This document shows, one piece after another, positions 1 to 8,795 of a stretch of DNA of 38,217 nt. Origin of the DNA: a virus; the IMG/VR virus record IMGVR_UViG_3300010151_000042, positions 1 to 38,217 of that record; one strand, given 5' to 3'. The position numbers and the translations under genes are program-made. The notes beneath the pieces are model-generated. The model was not told where the DNA came from. It ran no database searches and worked only from the letters and a program-made list of their open reading frames with translations. The number at the start of each line of letters is the position of its first letter. The first letter of the stretch is position 1.

Positions 1-10
1 CTACTTCAGA

Positions 11-499
11 TTAAGCAAATGTAATTGCACCACTAGTAGATATACTACCATTGGGCATTATAACATTTAAATAATTAGTTGTAGTGCCAGTAGAGGCATC
101 TGTGATAGTTACATCAATATCTCCATCAGCTTCGCTAGTTAACAATAAATTATTCTGTGTATTTGAATCAACTAATACTTGAGTTAATCCATCTGTTCCA
201 GATGTTATTGTTAAACCAGACGAGCTAGCAGCGGTTTGACCTGCTGAATCTGCAGATAAATACGCAAACACACATGATGCCGTTGCCATATCTGAACCAG
301 CAGCATCCTGTAGTTGAATACTAACTACTATAGCTTCGCCTGCCTCTGCGGCAATACTGAATGTAGCTGAAGAGACTTGGTTGTCAACTAAATTCAACTC
401 TTCTGCGGTAGCAGTAGTAGCTGAAATAGTTTTTAACGTCTGCGCCTTAGCATTTGTAATCTCACTATTAGGATTGTTAGCGACCCAATATTTTGCCAT
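11..499 (-). CDS. Small Ser/Thr-rich virion-like protein, unknown
   Basis: This 162-aa protein is acidic and rich in Ala, Ser and Thr, with alternating short polar and hydrophobic runs that suggest an all-beta fold. It has no signal peptide or membrane segment. Around residues 29-40 it carries a TATAEELNLVD motif, a type of short repeat often seen in phage virion and tail proteins. The ATG at 499 follows a near-perfect GGAGGTGA ribosome-binding site. The gene is the last one visible in the head-gene order (terminase, portal, scaffold, capsid, two small proteins). That order suggests a head decoration or connector role, which is inference from position only. No specific family was recognised. 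Confidence 0.75.
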   Translation of the reverse strand: MAKYWVANNPNSEITNAKAQTLKTISATTATAEELNLVDNQVSSATFSIAAEAGEAIVVSIQLQDAAGSDMATASCVFAYLSADSAGQTAASSSGLTITSGTDGLTQVLVDSNTQNNLLLTSEADGDIDVTITDASTGTTTNYLNVIMPNGSISTSGAITFA

Positions 500-510
500 G
501 AGTCACCTCC

Positions 511-948
511 TTATGCTAATCTGTAAACAGAATATGTTTCAGAACTAGAAGTTACATTAGTAAACCTCAGCCTAAAATGACCGCTACCAGATGCTTCTTC
601 ACCACTAACCTTGGCAGCCTCAACAACCATGTTACCAACTGCAGTTCCTCCAGAAGGCATAGTTATCGTTATAGGCTCATCAGCTGTAGAAGTTGCATTA
701 TTGACTATGAAAAAGTCAATACAATCTCCTACTTGTATGCCACTTATTCCAGCGACAGCTAATGCAGGAGTCGGAAGAGTCCAAGCAGCTGCACCTTCAG
801 GGTCTTCTTCAATAACTTGAGACAGCAACTCACGGATAGTTAAAGTTTGAGTGCTTGTCCCTATCGCAGTGGATGGCTCCCCTGGATTTATTATTGAACC
901 AACGTTATCATCGTATTTGTTCTGTCCATATAAAGGATTTTTTGCCAT
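511..948 (-). CDS. Small virion-like protein downstream of capsid, unknown
   Basis: This 145-aa protein is followed by the 162-aa gene after an 11-nt gap and follows the capsid gene after a similarly short gap, so all three are probably co-transcribed. The start at 948 has an AAGGAGGG site. The middle (about residues 55-130) is rich in Ala, Gly, Thr and Val and looks beta-structured. Residues 5-9 read PLYGQ, a pentapeptide that also occurs near the N terminus of the major capsid protein (residues 22-26). This suggests a shared N-terminal tag or docking element. A head decoration or stabilisation protein is the likeliest role from position, but no family was recognised. Confidence 0.75.
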   Translation of the reverse strand: MAKNPLYGQNKYDDNVGSIINPGEPSTAIGTSTQTLTIRELLSQVIEEDPEGAAAWTLPTPALAVAGISGIQVGDCIDFFIVNNATSTADEPITITMPSGGTAVGNMVVEAAKVSGEEASGSGHFRLRFTNVTSSSETYSVYRLA

Positions 949-959
949 TTTATCCCTCC

Positions 960-2498
960 TTATGACCAGTAAGCGTGAGCTTCAGGCATTTGCCATTCCA
1001 TCCCAGCTTCTGTTTGGATTAAGTCAACCCGACGGTCAACGCCACTATTCTCTAAGGTTTGAACACCAACATAGATTGCAGTATCTCGATTCAAGCCATT
1101 ACCAACAAGAGGTCTGTAAGCACAGTATCTCATGTTAACGGCAAGAAGTTTGATAGCATGTCCATCTAGGTGAACATTACGAGCTACATTCATATCACCG
1201 TAAGGTGTAGAAATAGTAGTAATGTCAACTCCAAATACCTTCTTTTTACCAGTCATAGATATGTCTGATCTGAGATTCGGAGATACTTCAAGGTTGTTTG
1301 AGAAATAACCACTTAGTTTATGTAACCAGTTATAAGTTGCAGTATCGCAGAAAAACATCGTTGCGTTTGCATTGTTATAACGGGGGTCTAAGAAGTTACT
1401 CATATCATCCAAGAAATCATCCTGTGTTTTGCTCGCGTGTGTCAAGCTAAACACATTACCGTAACTTGAAATGTAATCGACAGCTCCTTGAGTATACCAC
1501 TCATCGCTTGAATCATATTGAGCACCGAACAAACAACTTTGTTCAATATCCCATTTATGTTCAATCAATTTCTCACGCCAAACACGCGCCCATTCACTAG
1601 AATCATACTTTAGCACGGTAGCACGAGTTGTGTTATCCATTGCCATAGCAGTCTTCCAGATTTGAGTACGTCCATATCCAGTCGAGAAAGGTTGATCTTT
1701 CCATGTTTCTGGATATCCTGATCCTTGACTGTGAGCAGTACCAACTACATAGCACCTTTTTGGTTCTAGGTAAGCTGATATTGATTTACCAGATATATCA
1801 ATCGCGTCAAGAGCATTATTGTATGCAGAATAGGAAGCAAGCTCAAAAGTACTTGTTCCACCGCCTTTTCTAACAACTTTGCATTTTAGATTAGCAGCTG
1901 TAGATAAGGTGTCTGTATCAACTTCCATAATTTTTACAACTAAGTAATCACTAGGACTTGAAGCAGTACTTGCGGATGAATCATCCCATGATCCAGCTGT
2001 GACGCCAGTCATGTATGGGATTCTTAACATCTGATCTGGTAAGAAAAAACCAGGTTGTGTGCCTGAATCTCCTACTGAGATTTCAGTGCCAGATTGACCA
2101 AAAACATTTCCAGTATTCCCAGAACTGTTATAGTCAGTTGCCATTGTGAAGTAGTAAATATCGCCTTGATCAACATCACTTTCAGTAACAGAAGCGTCAC
2201 TGCCAGTAATAGCTGAGGGAGCGGTTGTACCATGATTTACTACATAGGCATATCGCTTATGAAAGGATGGTCTCCTTTCCGTGAACTTAAACTCTGGGTC
2301 ATCTGTTGGTTTCTTCGTAAGCTTAGACATTAATCTGAAGAAAGGGTCTTGAGCTATCGCTAACTCAGATACTCTATCTCCAAAAGCAAATTTCCTACGA
2401 AGTAGACCAGTATTGAGGTCTTGCCCGTATAAGGGCTGTCCAGTGGAACCACCAGACGAGACATCAGCAGTTGACTCAAGTGTAAATAAGTCAGCCAT
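960..2498 (-). CDS. Major capsid protein
   Basis: This 512-aa protein lies directly after the scaffold-like gene and two genes after the portal, the standard place for the phage major capsid protein. It would assemble the icosahedral shell. The sequence is well balanced, with a flexible Gly/Ser/Thr-rich N terminus (about 1-30), a helical stretch with the LRRKF and MSKLTKKP elements, and a long alpha/beta body. The C-terminal region (NMRYCAYRPLVGNG...VDRRVDLIQTEAGMEWQ) fits an HK97-type fold, though I infer the fold from context rather than a diagnostic motif. There is no obvious separate N-terminal scaffold domain, consistent with a separate scaffold gene upstream. The start at 2498 follows an AGAGG site. 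Confidence 0.85.
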   Translation of the reverse strand: MADLFTLESTADVSSGGSTGQPLYGQDLNTGLLRRKFAFGDRVSELAIAQDPFFRLMSKLTKKPTDDPEFKFTERRPSFHKRYAYVVNHGTTAPSAITGSDASVTESDVDQGDIYYFTMATDYNSSGNTGNVFGQSGTEISVGDSGTQPGFFLPDQMLRIPYMTGVTAGSWDDSSASTASSPSDYLVVKIMEVDTDTLSTAANLKCKVVRKGGGTSTFELASYSAYNNALDAIDISGKSISAYLEPKRCYVVGTAHSQGSGYPETWKDQPFSTGYGRTQIWKTAMAMDNTTRATVLKYDSSEWARVWREKLIEHKWDIEQSCLFGAQYDSSDEWYTQGAVDYISSYGNVFSLTHASKTQDDFLDDMSNFLDPRYNNANATMFFCDTATYNWLHKLSGYFSNNLEVSPNLRSDISMTGKKKVFGVDITTISTPYGDMNVARNVHLDGHAIKLLAVNMRYCAYRPLVGNGLNRDTAIYVGVQTLENSGVDRRVDLIQTEAGMEWQMPEAHAYWS

Positions 2499-2561
2499 TT
2501 AGTTTACCTCTTTATTTTAGAGTTAAAGCATCTGGCTTATAAGTCTTTTGTTCAGCTTATA

Positions 2562-3398
2562 TTAACCAAATGCATTTTCAAGATTCTTGTCAATCCCCAA
2601 AATGGCATCAAACAGATCATTGTCTGGGTCTTCTTGAGCTACAGCAGAACCAACGGATGCAAGCGATTGAGGCTTAGTCTGAGCTTTTTTAATATGCTCA
2701 GAAGCCTTTTCAGTTACACCAGCAACTCTAGGCTCAATAGGAGCATTTTCATCTCGTTGTTTTAGATATAAAATATCATCAAGAGATAAAGGTCTAGAAT
2801 CTGCGTACTCTTTAAACTGTTCCCATTGATCGTTATTTAAATTATGCTTTTGTTTAAAAGCATCTACTTCAGAATCTACTCTGGCTTCTTCTTTCTGTTT
2901 ACCAAGTTCATTCTGGAGTCTTTTTTGAACAACTTTATCAATAGTTGAGTTCAAGACCTTTGCTGAATCACTATTTGTATCTGATACTGCTTCATCTGCG
3001 TCAAAGATAAAATCTTCTGGCAAATCAAGGTTCTCAGTAACACTTTGAGGGGTTTGACCTCCGCCCTCGAAATAACCTCTCACATGATTGATTAAATCGG
3101 GGTCTTTTCGCATTTCGTCAAGAATAGGTAAATATGGTTCCAGTTCCTTCAGACGGGTGTTAAGCCGTTTTCCTTCTTTACTAGAATCAGAATACCTTTT
3201 TTTAAGAGTCTCGACATCCTCTTGCTGAACTTCACTAACAACTTTTTCTGTGTTATCAGTTAAAATTTGTGAAGAATCATCACTTTCAAGAATACCTCCG
3301 TTTACTTCCCCATCTAACTGGGAAAAGAAATCGGAAGAATCTGGTGTACTTACAACACTGGGGGCTTCTTGTGAAGCGTTGCCTTGTTCTTGCGCCAT
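2562..3398 (-). CDS. Capsid scaffolding protein
   Basis: This 278-aa, strongly charged protein sits between portal and capsid, the classic scaffold position. It is low in aromatic residues. The first 60 residues are acidic and Ser/Gln-rich and look disordered. A heptad-like helical region with an LKKRYSDSSKEGKRLNTRLKEL core follows (about 65-90), and a long charged helical stretch lies in the second half (about 140-215). The C terminus ends in a short acidic segment. This composition is typical of scaffolds that nucleate procapsid assembly and leave the head. The ATG at 3398 has an AAGGA site. No protease motif was seen, so it is not an obvious protease-scaffold fusion. Confidence 0.75.
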   Translation of the reverse strand: MAQEQGNASQEAPSVVSTPDSSDFFSQLDGEVNGGILESDDSSQILTDNTEKVVSEVQQEDVETLKKRYSDSSKEGKRLNTRLKELEPYLPILDEMRKDPDLINHVRGYFEGGGQTPQSVTENLDLPEDFIFDADEAVSDTNSDSAKVLNSTIDKVVQKRLQNELGKQKEEARVDSEVDAFKQKHNLNNDQWEQFKEYADSRPLSLDDILYLKQRDENAPIEPRVAGVTEKASEHIKKAQTKPQSLASVGSAVAQEDPDNDLFDAILGIDKNLENAFG

Positions 3399-3429
3399 CA
3401 GTTTATTCCTTGTTTATTATTTAAATTTA

Positions 3430-5649
3430 TCACTTTGCCCTATTATCTTCCAATTCTTTTTCTGTTTTCTTTTTTAAGTCATCTTGCATCAATTTTCTAT
3501 AGTATTTCTGTTGAGCCTCTGTCTCAAGTACATCCTTTTTGACCTCGTTAGAGCCGACATCTACCTGATGCCTTATACCAGCTTGTACTAATTGACGTTT
3601 TAATGTTTCATTCTCGCCAGCTGTATCTTTCATCTGAGACTGTAAGGCTTCAATCTGCTGCTGCAGTTGAGCATATAATGATTTTCTCTCAAGTATTTGT
3701 TCTTTTCCACGAACATCAGTTTCAGCCAACATAGCAACATCGTCAATAAGACCAGCCTGAAACCATCTGAAATACTCTTCAAGCAATGCCCATCTATTTA
3801 AAGGCATGACAGCCCCAGCAACTATTCTTACATCAAATCTTGAAGATGCATAGTCATTCCAGAGTTGTACTTGTTCTCCATAATCATTATATATAGGGAT
3901 ATTAATTCTTGTTTCTTTTTCATCATAGTCGCCAGATGTATTTGGCTGTACAATCCTAAATATTTTATCAATTCTATAGTGGGCTTGAGAATGTTGTTTA
4001 AATAACTCACCTGTATGCTCTAATGCAGGTTCTAAGACACTATTCATCCATGCTTTAATTCTCCGTGTACCAAATTCATCATTAGCAAGCAACCCCCTAT
4101 ATGTTTCAGTTTGCTCTTGAGCAAAACCCATCATAGAACTTGGAATACCAGCTATATATTCCATATCGGATTTACCTTCTTGAGTCACTGTAAAGAATGC
4201 GTTGTTAATTGGAGCTGGCAATACTGGTGTAGGAGGAGTGAAGCCAGGTCGATATTTTAATAAAGCACCTGGGGCAGATGAATATTGTTCCCATTCATCC
4301 TCTGGGACACTCCCCTCTTCATACAACCATCTAAGATTAGAAGCAAGGTTAGCATTATGAAGCATTACTTGGTGTGATTTATTTACCTCCTGCTGCTTGC
4401 CGACCATAGGAATTACAGCTGACATTGGATATGGCGTGCCAGTATATAAGTAGGGGACTGGAATTATTGGGAAATCTGTAATTGGGAGAACATACTCATA
4501 TAAAGTTATATCTTTCCCAAGAGTACAGCTTACCTGTACCCTTCGTTCATGAAACTTAGAAGCATCTATAATAGTCTGCGCAATACTCTCATCTTCTATT
4601 AGTATCTTATATTCTTCTTCTGTTACTACTTGAGATTTTGTCCTATTCAATTCTTCCTGAGTTGCATAATCAATTTCAGCTTTTTTCCTCTCGATACCGT
4701 ATTCTAGAGCTTTCTCAGCTTTTTCTATTTCAAGCACTGCCCTTTCTTCAATAATCTCACCAGCTTCCAATTGACGCTCTATCATAACAATTGCTTCTTT
4801 TGTCGCTACCTGAGATTCCCCTATAAAATCTTTTAAATTTTGTTTAGCAACCATTTGGACATTTTCTAAGTCTTCTGGACTTGGATGCAGTTGAATAGTT
4901 AAATTATAAAAAGGAACTCTTATTTTTTCATAACATTCATAATAATCAATAATACTATCTTTTTCACCCTGATCATCAACAGATGTAGAAATATCTTCAC
5001 GAATAATAGCATCTGACTCATCTCTATTTGATCTTGAATAAGTTTCTGTCATTCCCTGTTCTGTTGCCCTGTTAATTTTTCTAATATGTTCAGGGAACAT
5101 CTGCTTTAATTGATTCCTAGTTACTCTCTTTTTTACAATAATAAAAGAGGCATCCCTCATAAGAAAATCAGTACTCATTGGGTCTGGGAAAACATCATAA
5201 GGGTCTATTCTTTTAAATATCACATCTCCTTTTCCATTATCAAGATTCATGTCAACATCTATAAAGAAATAACCAACACCTTTAGCAAGAGAATCTAAGA
5301 TTACACTTCCATACACAGCTTTCCCATTAGAAATACTCCAGCAATAATCAGATATATCACTATGAATTTGAGCTATATTTGTATCACTTCCATCAACAGC
5401 AACTGCTTTCCATCTGGGATTATTAGCAGTTACGAAATATTTCATCGTTTCAATAATAGGAGTTATCCTATTTATTTGAAATGTGGGCATCCCAGCCTCT
5501 TCTAAAGCCGATTGTTCCCTATCTGTTAATTGGTCATTAAGATAAAAATCATATCCCTTTTGACTATCAGACTGCCACTTAATTCTTTCAGAAGAATTAG
5601 CAGACTTCCACATATTGTATATTCTTTCGCTTGTTTTAACTCTAGCCAT
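3430..5649 (-). CDS. Portal protein (P22-like)
   Basis: This 739-aa protein would form the dodecameric portal at the head vertex, through which DNA is packaged and ejected. Its position between large terminase and scaffold, its length and its architecture match large P22-type portals. A helical N terminus with PTFQINRITPIIETM leads into an alpha/beta wing with a DPYDVFPDP element typical of this family. A charged coiled-coil insertion (about residues 265-350) follows, then the crown and stem region. The C-terminal 90 residues, with QQQIEALQSQ, form a long Gln/Glu/Lys coiled coil that could make a barrel. The gene is separated from terL by 24 nt and is probably co-translated with the head genes. 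Confidence 0.88.
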   Translation of the reverse strand: MARVKTSERIYNMWKSANSSERIKWQSDSQKGYDFYLNDQLTDREQSALEEAGMPTFQINRITPIIETMKYFVTANNPRWKAVAVDGSDTNIAQIHSDISDYCWSISNGKAVYGSVILDSLAKGVGYFFIDVDMNLDNGKGDVIFKRIDPYDVFPDPMSTDFLMRDASFIIVKKRVTRNQLKQMFPEHIRKINRATEQGMTETYSRSNRDESDAIIREDISTSVDDQGEKDSIIDYYECYEKIRVPFYNLTIQLHPSPEDLENVQMVAKQNLKDFIGESQVATKEAIVMIERQLEAGEIIEERAVLEIEKAEKALEYGIERKKAEIDYATQEELNRTKSQVVTEEEYKILIEDESIAQTIIDASKFHERRVQVSCTLGKDITLYEYVLPITDFPIIPVPYLYTGTPYPMSAVIPMVGKQQEVNKSHQVMLHNANLASNLRWLYEEGSVPEDEWEQYSSAPGALLKYRPGFTPPTPVLPAPINNAFFTVTQEGKSDMEYIAGIPSSMMGFAQEQTETYRGLLANDEFGTRRIKAWMNSVLEPALEHTGELFKQHSQAHYRIDKIFRIVQPNTSGDYDEKETRINIPIYNDYGEQVQLWNDYASSRFDVRIVAGAVMPLNRWALLEEYFRWFQAGLIDDVAMLAETDVRGKEQILERKSLYAQLQQQIEALQSQMKDTAGENETLKRQLVQAGIRHQVDVGSNEVKKDVLETEAQQKYYRKLMQDDLKKKTEKELEDNRAK

Positions 5650-5673
5650 TATTTCTTCTCACATTTAAAGGAA

Positions 5674-7263
5674 TTAAGCAACTACCCAGGGTCTAGCTTT
5701 TCTTTTAGGTTTTACCCACCTTCTTTCCTTTCCTTCACCTTTTTGCTTCATATTTGGAGGAAAAGCGTGCAAAAGTGCATAGAAAAGCGTCTCAATGGTA
5801 TCATCATGTGCCATTTTTGAACCAAAAGTAACGATTTCGTGTGTTAAATCGAACATATTGTCTCTTAAATATACTGTTCCTGTGCTAAACCTACCAGATA
5901 AACCCGAATATATCTTATTTCTCTTCTCTCTTCCCCCTGGTTTCTCAGGTATTACAGCAATATCAAACTTATTTTCTATCCTGCGGCGTTCATTTAATGA
6001 CTGAAACACCGATCTGTTCATAGCAACATCTTCTACCGTACTAGATGTACAATGGTATTTCTCATGTAATTCCATTATATAATCAACAACACCTTTCTTC
6101 CCAGTGAGCTTATCATCAACTCCCCTAGCTCCTACAGTTGGTATAGACCTGTGCCGCTCATATTCTAATACATATGCATTATTATTATTGTCAATAGCAA
6201 CAGCCATTATAACAGAAAAATCAGAATTTCTTGTATCTATATCAGTTGCTGGATCACAACCAAGAAAAGTATTACATGGGACTTTCTCTCCATCAATAAC
6301 AAGATAATTTATATCATCCTCATTCACATAATACCCTTCCCAATGTTTGATGTATTTCTGTCCCCATAAAGCATCCTCTTCATTTTGCACCTCTAATTCA
6401 TATTCTTGATAGTAACCCTGACTCCTGCCTGCTTCCTCATACTCCCTCTTAATTTTATCTAACTTCTTCTTAGGCATATAAGAATCCCACAAAACACCGC
6501 CTTTCATCTCGGGCTGAGTAGACTTATATGTAATTACATCCCATGTATATTGAGATTTATTATCTGACTTTTCATAACCATCTAAAATATTCTGACATAA
6601 ACTATCATAGTGAACTGGAGTCCCTGCAAATATGAGCCTGCCGCTATTTACATCTAAAGCAGGTCTTACACCATTATATACAATATTCTTAATCTTCTCC
6701 CTGGCATCTTGTGTAACTGTATTCGTTTCACTCTCAGTATCATCCAAAGCAACAATATCATACCTTTTTCCTAAATAGTTCTCACCACGAACACTAGAAA
6801 GATTTGAACGGCTTATAAGTTTTGCATTCGTACTTGTAACAATATCTGTCTCTGTCCATTTATCTCCAACAATATCTCCAAAATAATACTTAATCATATC
6901 ATTATTTTGAAAATGCTGTTTAATATACTGAAGATTTAATATTGATTTACGATGATTGTCAGAAACCCATCCCATAAATAAAAAATCATCCTGAGGCTTA
7001 AAAAGAATCTTGTGCATAAGAAAAGTCTTAAATAACTGGGTCTTGGCACTGCCCCTCGGGAGAATCAAAGCAAGTGACCTATTAGTATTCTCTAAAAGAG
7101 CATCTGCTATCTCATAATGAAACTGAGGAGATTCAGACTTACCAAAATCACCTGGTAAAAATAATTTACCAAATGCAATTAAATCATGCCTGGCAATATC
7201 AAGAACTTTATTTGCCTTTGAGACATTATTTAAATTAATGTTTACTTCTTGCTTCTCTTCCAT
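5674..7263 (-). CDS. terL: Terminase large subunit (ATPase and nuclease)
   Basis: This 529-aa packaging motor pumps DNA into the procapsid and cuts concatemers. The ATPase domain shows a Walker A variant, LPRGSAKT (68-75), and a Walker B strand, DIVALDDTE (169-177), in which DD replaces the more usual DE. IFAGTPVHYD (211-220) is the coupling-motif region. The C-terminal RNase H-like nuclease has candidate metal ligands in GCDPAT (Asp337), VEDVA (Glu411) and AHDDTIE (Asp487/488). The start at 7263 lies inside the 3' end of the metallophosphoesterase gene (22-nt overlap) and has only a weak ribosome-binding site, so translation is probably coupled to the upstream gene. Confidence 0.95.
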   Translation of the reverse strand: MEEKQEVNINLNNVSKANKVLDIARHDLIAFGKLFLPGDFGKSESPQFHYEIADALLENTNRSLALILPRGSAKTQLFKTFLMHKILFKPQDDFLFMGWVSDNHRKSILNLQYIKQHFQNNDMIKYYFGDIVGDKWTETDIVTSTNAKLISRSNLSSVRGENYLGKRYDIVALDDTESETNTVTQDAREKIKNIVYNGVRPALDVNSGRLIFAGTPVHYDSLCQNILDGYEKSDNKSQYTWDVITYKSTQPEMKGGVLWDSYMPKKKLDKIKREYEEAGRSQGYYQEYELEVQNEEDALWGQKYIKHWEGYYVNEDDINYLVIDGEKVPCNTFLGCDPATDIDTRNSDFSVIMAVAIDNNNNAYVLEYERHRSIPTVGARGVDDKLTGKKGVVDYIMELHEKYHCTSSTVEDVAMNRSVFQSLNERRRIENKFDIAVIPEKPGGREKRNKIYSGLSGRFSTGTVYLRDNMFDLTHEIVTFGSKMAHDDTIETLFYALLHAFPPNMKQKGEGKERRWVKPKRKARPWVVA

Positions 7264-8114
7264 GTTAAAAAATCTGCAGCTTCATATGGATTAAATATTG
7301 TTGTAATTAGCCTATTATCATCATCTTCATACCGTGGATCAATAATAGTAACTGGGCAATTAAATATATTCCTATCATCTAACCCCATCTTTTCAGCATA
7401 TGCATCCATTATCTTAAAAGAACCTACCTGCAAAGCATGACTAATAAGCCCACTCGCTGGGTCTTTCAATACTTGATATCCAGATACATGAATATGTCCA
7501 CAAGTCAGTATATGGTCTTTCCAACCCATTTGAGCCGCTTTGGCTACACCATGTGCTGTGTTCCACATAGAAAATCCTTTAAACATATGTCGGGCATTAA
7601 CCCTTACTTCCTTACCATTTGGGAATTTAAGGTTCATCCTTGCTCCCCATCTTTCAAATAGACCTTGATGATCTCTCATTATAAATTCAAGAGGGTCACC
7701 ATCCCCTGTCCATACATCATGATTACCTGCTATTAAGTACAGCCACGGTACTGAATTGACAAAATGTTCTGTCAATCTCCATGATTCTTTAGCTGACATC
7801 GACTGCTGCCCGTATAAAAACGATAATCTTCCTACCCAATTATTCTGTACATCTCCAAGATTGCCTGCAAACATCCCTTCTGTTTTATTAATCAAATTAC
7901 ATAGCTTATATATACTTGCTATATCAGTACCATCATCATCAACATGAGGATCGCCAAAGTGACATATGCCGACTGGACCATTAATCTCCATGTTTATCGT
8001 TATTAACTGCTTACCTACTCTTGATTTATATTTTATTTCATATTTTCTTTCACGCTCTTCAATTAATGAACTTATTGGCAAATGCTCTGGGTCCATGTTC
8101 TCAACAGAAAACAA
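7242..8114 (-). CDS. Calcineurin-like metallophosphoesterase
   Basis: This protein is up to 290 aa and has the full metallophosphoesterase signature: GDPH (54-57), GDVQN (87-91), GNHD (130-133) and GHIH (206-209). These bind two metal ions and hydrolyse phosphate esters, either in nucleic acids (Mre11/SbcD type) or in small nucleotides; the substrate cannot be read from the sequence. The gene lies between the two terminase genes. The frame as given opens with TTG at 8114; the first ATG is at 8096, and neither has a clear ribosome-binding site. The reading frame continues upstream through one TGA (8169-8171) into a zinc-ribbon ORF that starts at 8282 with a good site. The product may therefore be a zinc-ribbon/phosphoesterase fusion made by readthrough, or a broken fusion gene. 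Confidence 0.88.
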   Translation of the reverse strand: MFSVENMDPEHLPISSLIEERERKYEIKYKSRVGKQLITINMEINGPVGICHFGDPHVDDDGTDIASIYKLCNLINKTEGMFAGNLGDVQNNWVGRLSFLYGQQSMSAKESWRLTEHFVNSVPWLYLIAGNHDVWTGDGDPLEFIMRDHQGLFERWGARMNLKFPNGKEVRVNARHMFKGFSMWNTAHGVAKAAQMGWKDHILTCGHIHVSGYQVLKDPASGLISHALQVGSFKIMDAYAEKMGLDDRNIFNCPVTIIDPRYEDDDNRLITTIFNPYEAADFLTWKRSKK

Positions 8115-8168
8115 TGACTTCTCTATTATATATGGAGCTATTGTCTTTCTACCGCATGCATTGCAAAA

Positions 8169-8282
8169 TCATCTTTGTCTTTTCTTTCCGCCCTTCCAAT
8201 ACTGCCAGCCATCTTTTCTTAGAGACTTTGCTCTACAATGAGGACATACTATGCTATTATCATCAGCATCTTTAATATACAT
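8169..8282 (-). CDS. Zinc-ribbon N-terminal piece, in frame with phosphoesterase
   Basis: This 37-codon ORF begins at ATG 8282 after a strong GAGGAGA site that overlaps the end of the small terminase gene. It contains CPHC (residues 13-16), then KDGWQYWKGGKKRQR and a TGA. The same frame then continues FCNACGRKT and runs into the metallophosphoesterase without another stop. The second CxxC is what a zinc ribbon of the CPxC...QRxxCxxC type needs, and in related ribbons the residue at the TGA is usually Trp or Tyr (QRW or QRY). The TGA therefore replaces what would most simply be TGG. The piece alone could not form a complete four-cysteine site. Confidence 0.5.
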   Translation of the reverse strand: MYIKDADDNSIVCPHCRAKSLRKDGWQYWKGGKKRQR

Positions 8283-8285
8283 ATG

Positions 8286-8795
8286 CTACTTCTCCTCAGA
8301 TTTATCAGCTATTTCTTTAGTCGGCTGCCTTATTACTTCCTTTAGTTGGTCTTGAGAAAATCCTGCAAAAAATCCTACAGCAGAATTATTCTTCTTTATA
8401 TTAGATGATGTACCTATAATCTTTCCCAATTCTTTTGCAGACTGTAAAACAATATTATCATCTGGGCTGCTGTCTGCTAACATCTTTAATCTACTTAACA
8501 CATATTCATGATCTATGCCCATACCTTTAGCAATATCATTTACGCCTCTTTCTATTTCATCCATTACACGCTCCTGCTTTAATAGTAAAACTGCTTTATT
8601 CTTCGCTTTTTGAAAATCTTCAGTCCCATATACATTCTTTACAGCATCAACCGCTGGCTGACCCGTCATCACCTGAGTAGCAAACATCTGCTCTTTCTTT
8701 GTTATTTTTTTTCTGGAATTAAAATTACCGTTTGAATCAGATAACTTCTTTGAAAATGTATATCTGTTGGGATGTTGGTTAAAATCTGTATCCAT
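8286..8795 (-). CDS. terS: Terminase small subunit (core)
   Basis: The 169-aa frame shows the layout of phage small terminases. A helix-turn-helix-like DNA-binding segment, KKEQMFATQVMTGQPAVDAV (about 31-50), is followed by a region of repeated helices (KAKNKAVLLLKQERVMDEIERG, DHEYVLSRLKML) that would form the oligomeric ring, and by a short charged tail. It recognises the packaging site and feeds DNA to the large subunit. The ATG at 8795 has no ribosome-binding site, and the frame stays open upstream for 96 codons to 9083 with clearly protein-like sequence. The real start is therefore probably upstream of 8795. The 3' end carries the ribosome-binding site of the next gene. Confidence 0.8.
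   Translation of the reverse strand: MDTDFNQHPNRYTFSKKLSDSNGNFNSRKKITKKEQMFATQVMTGQPAVDAVKNVYGTEDFQKAKNKAVLLLKQERVMDEIERGVNDIAKGMGIDHEYVLSRLKMLADSSPDDNIVLQSAKELGKIIGTSSNIKKNNSAVGFFAGFSQDQLKEVIRQPTKEIADKSEEK

Noticed and set aside
7242-8282. A genetic code in which TGA means Trp throughout
   Set aside because: TGA ends several genes here with typical ATGA or TGATG overlaps (for example at 13969, 15831, 18575, 19233), so TGA is a normal stop in this genome.
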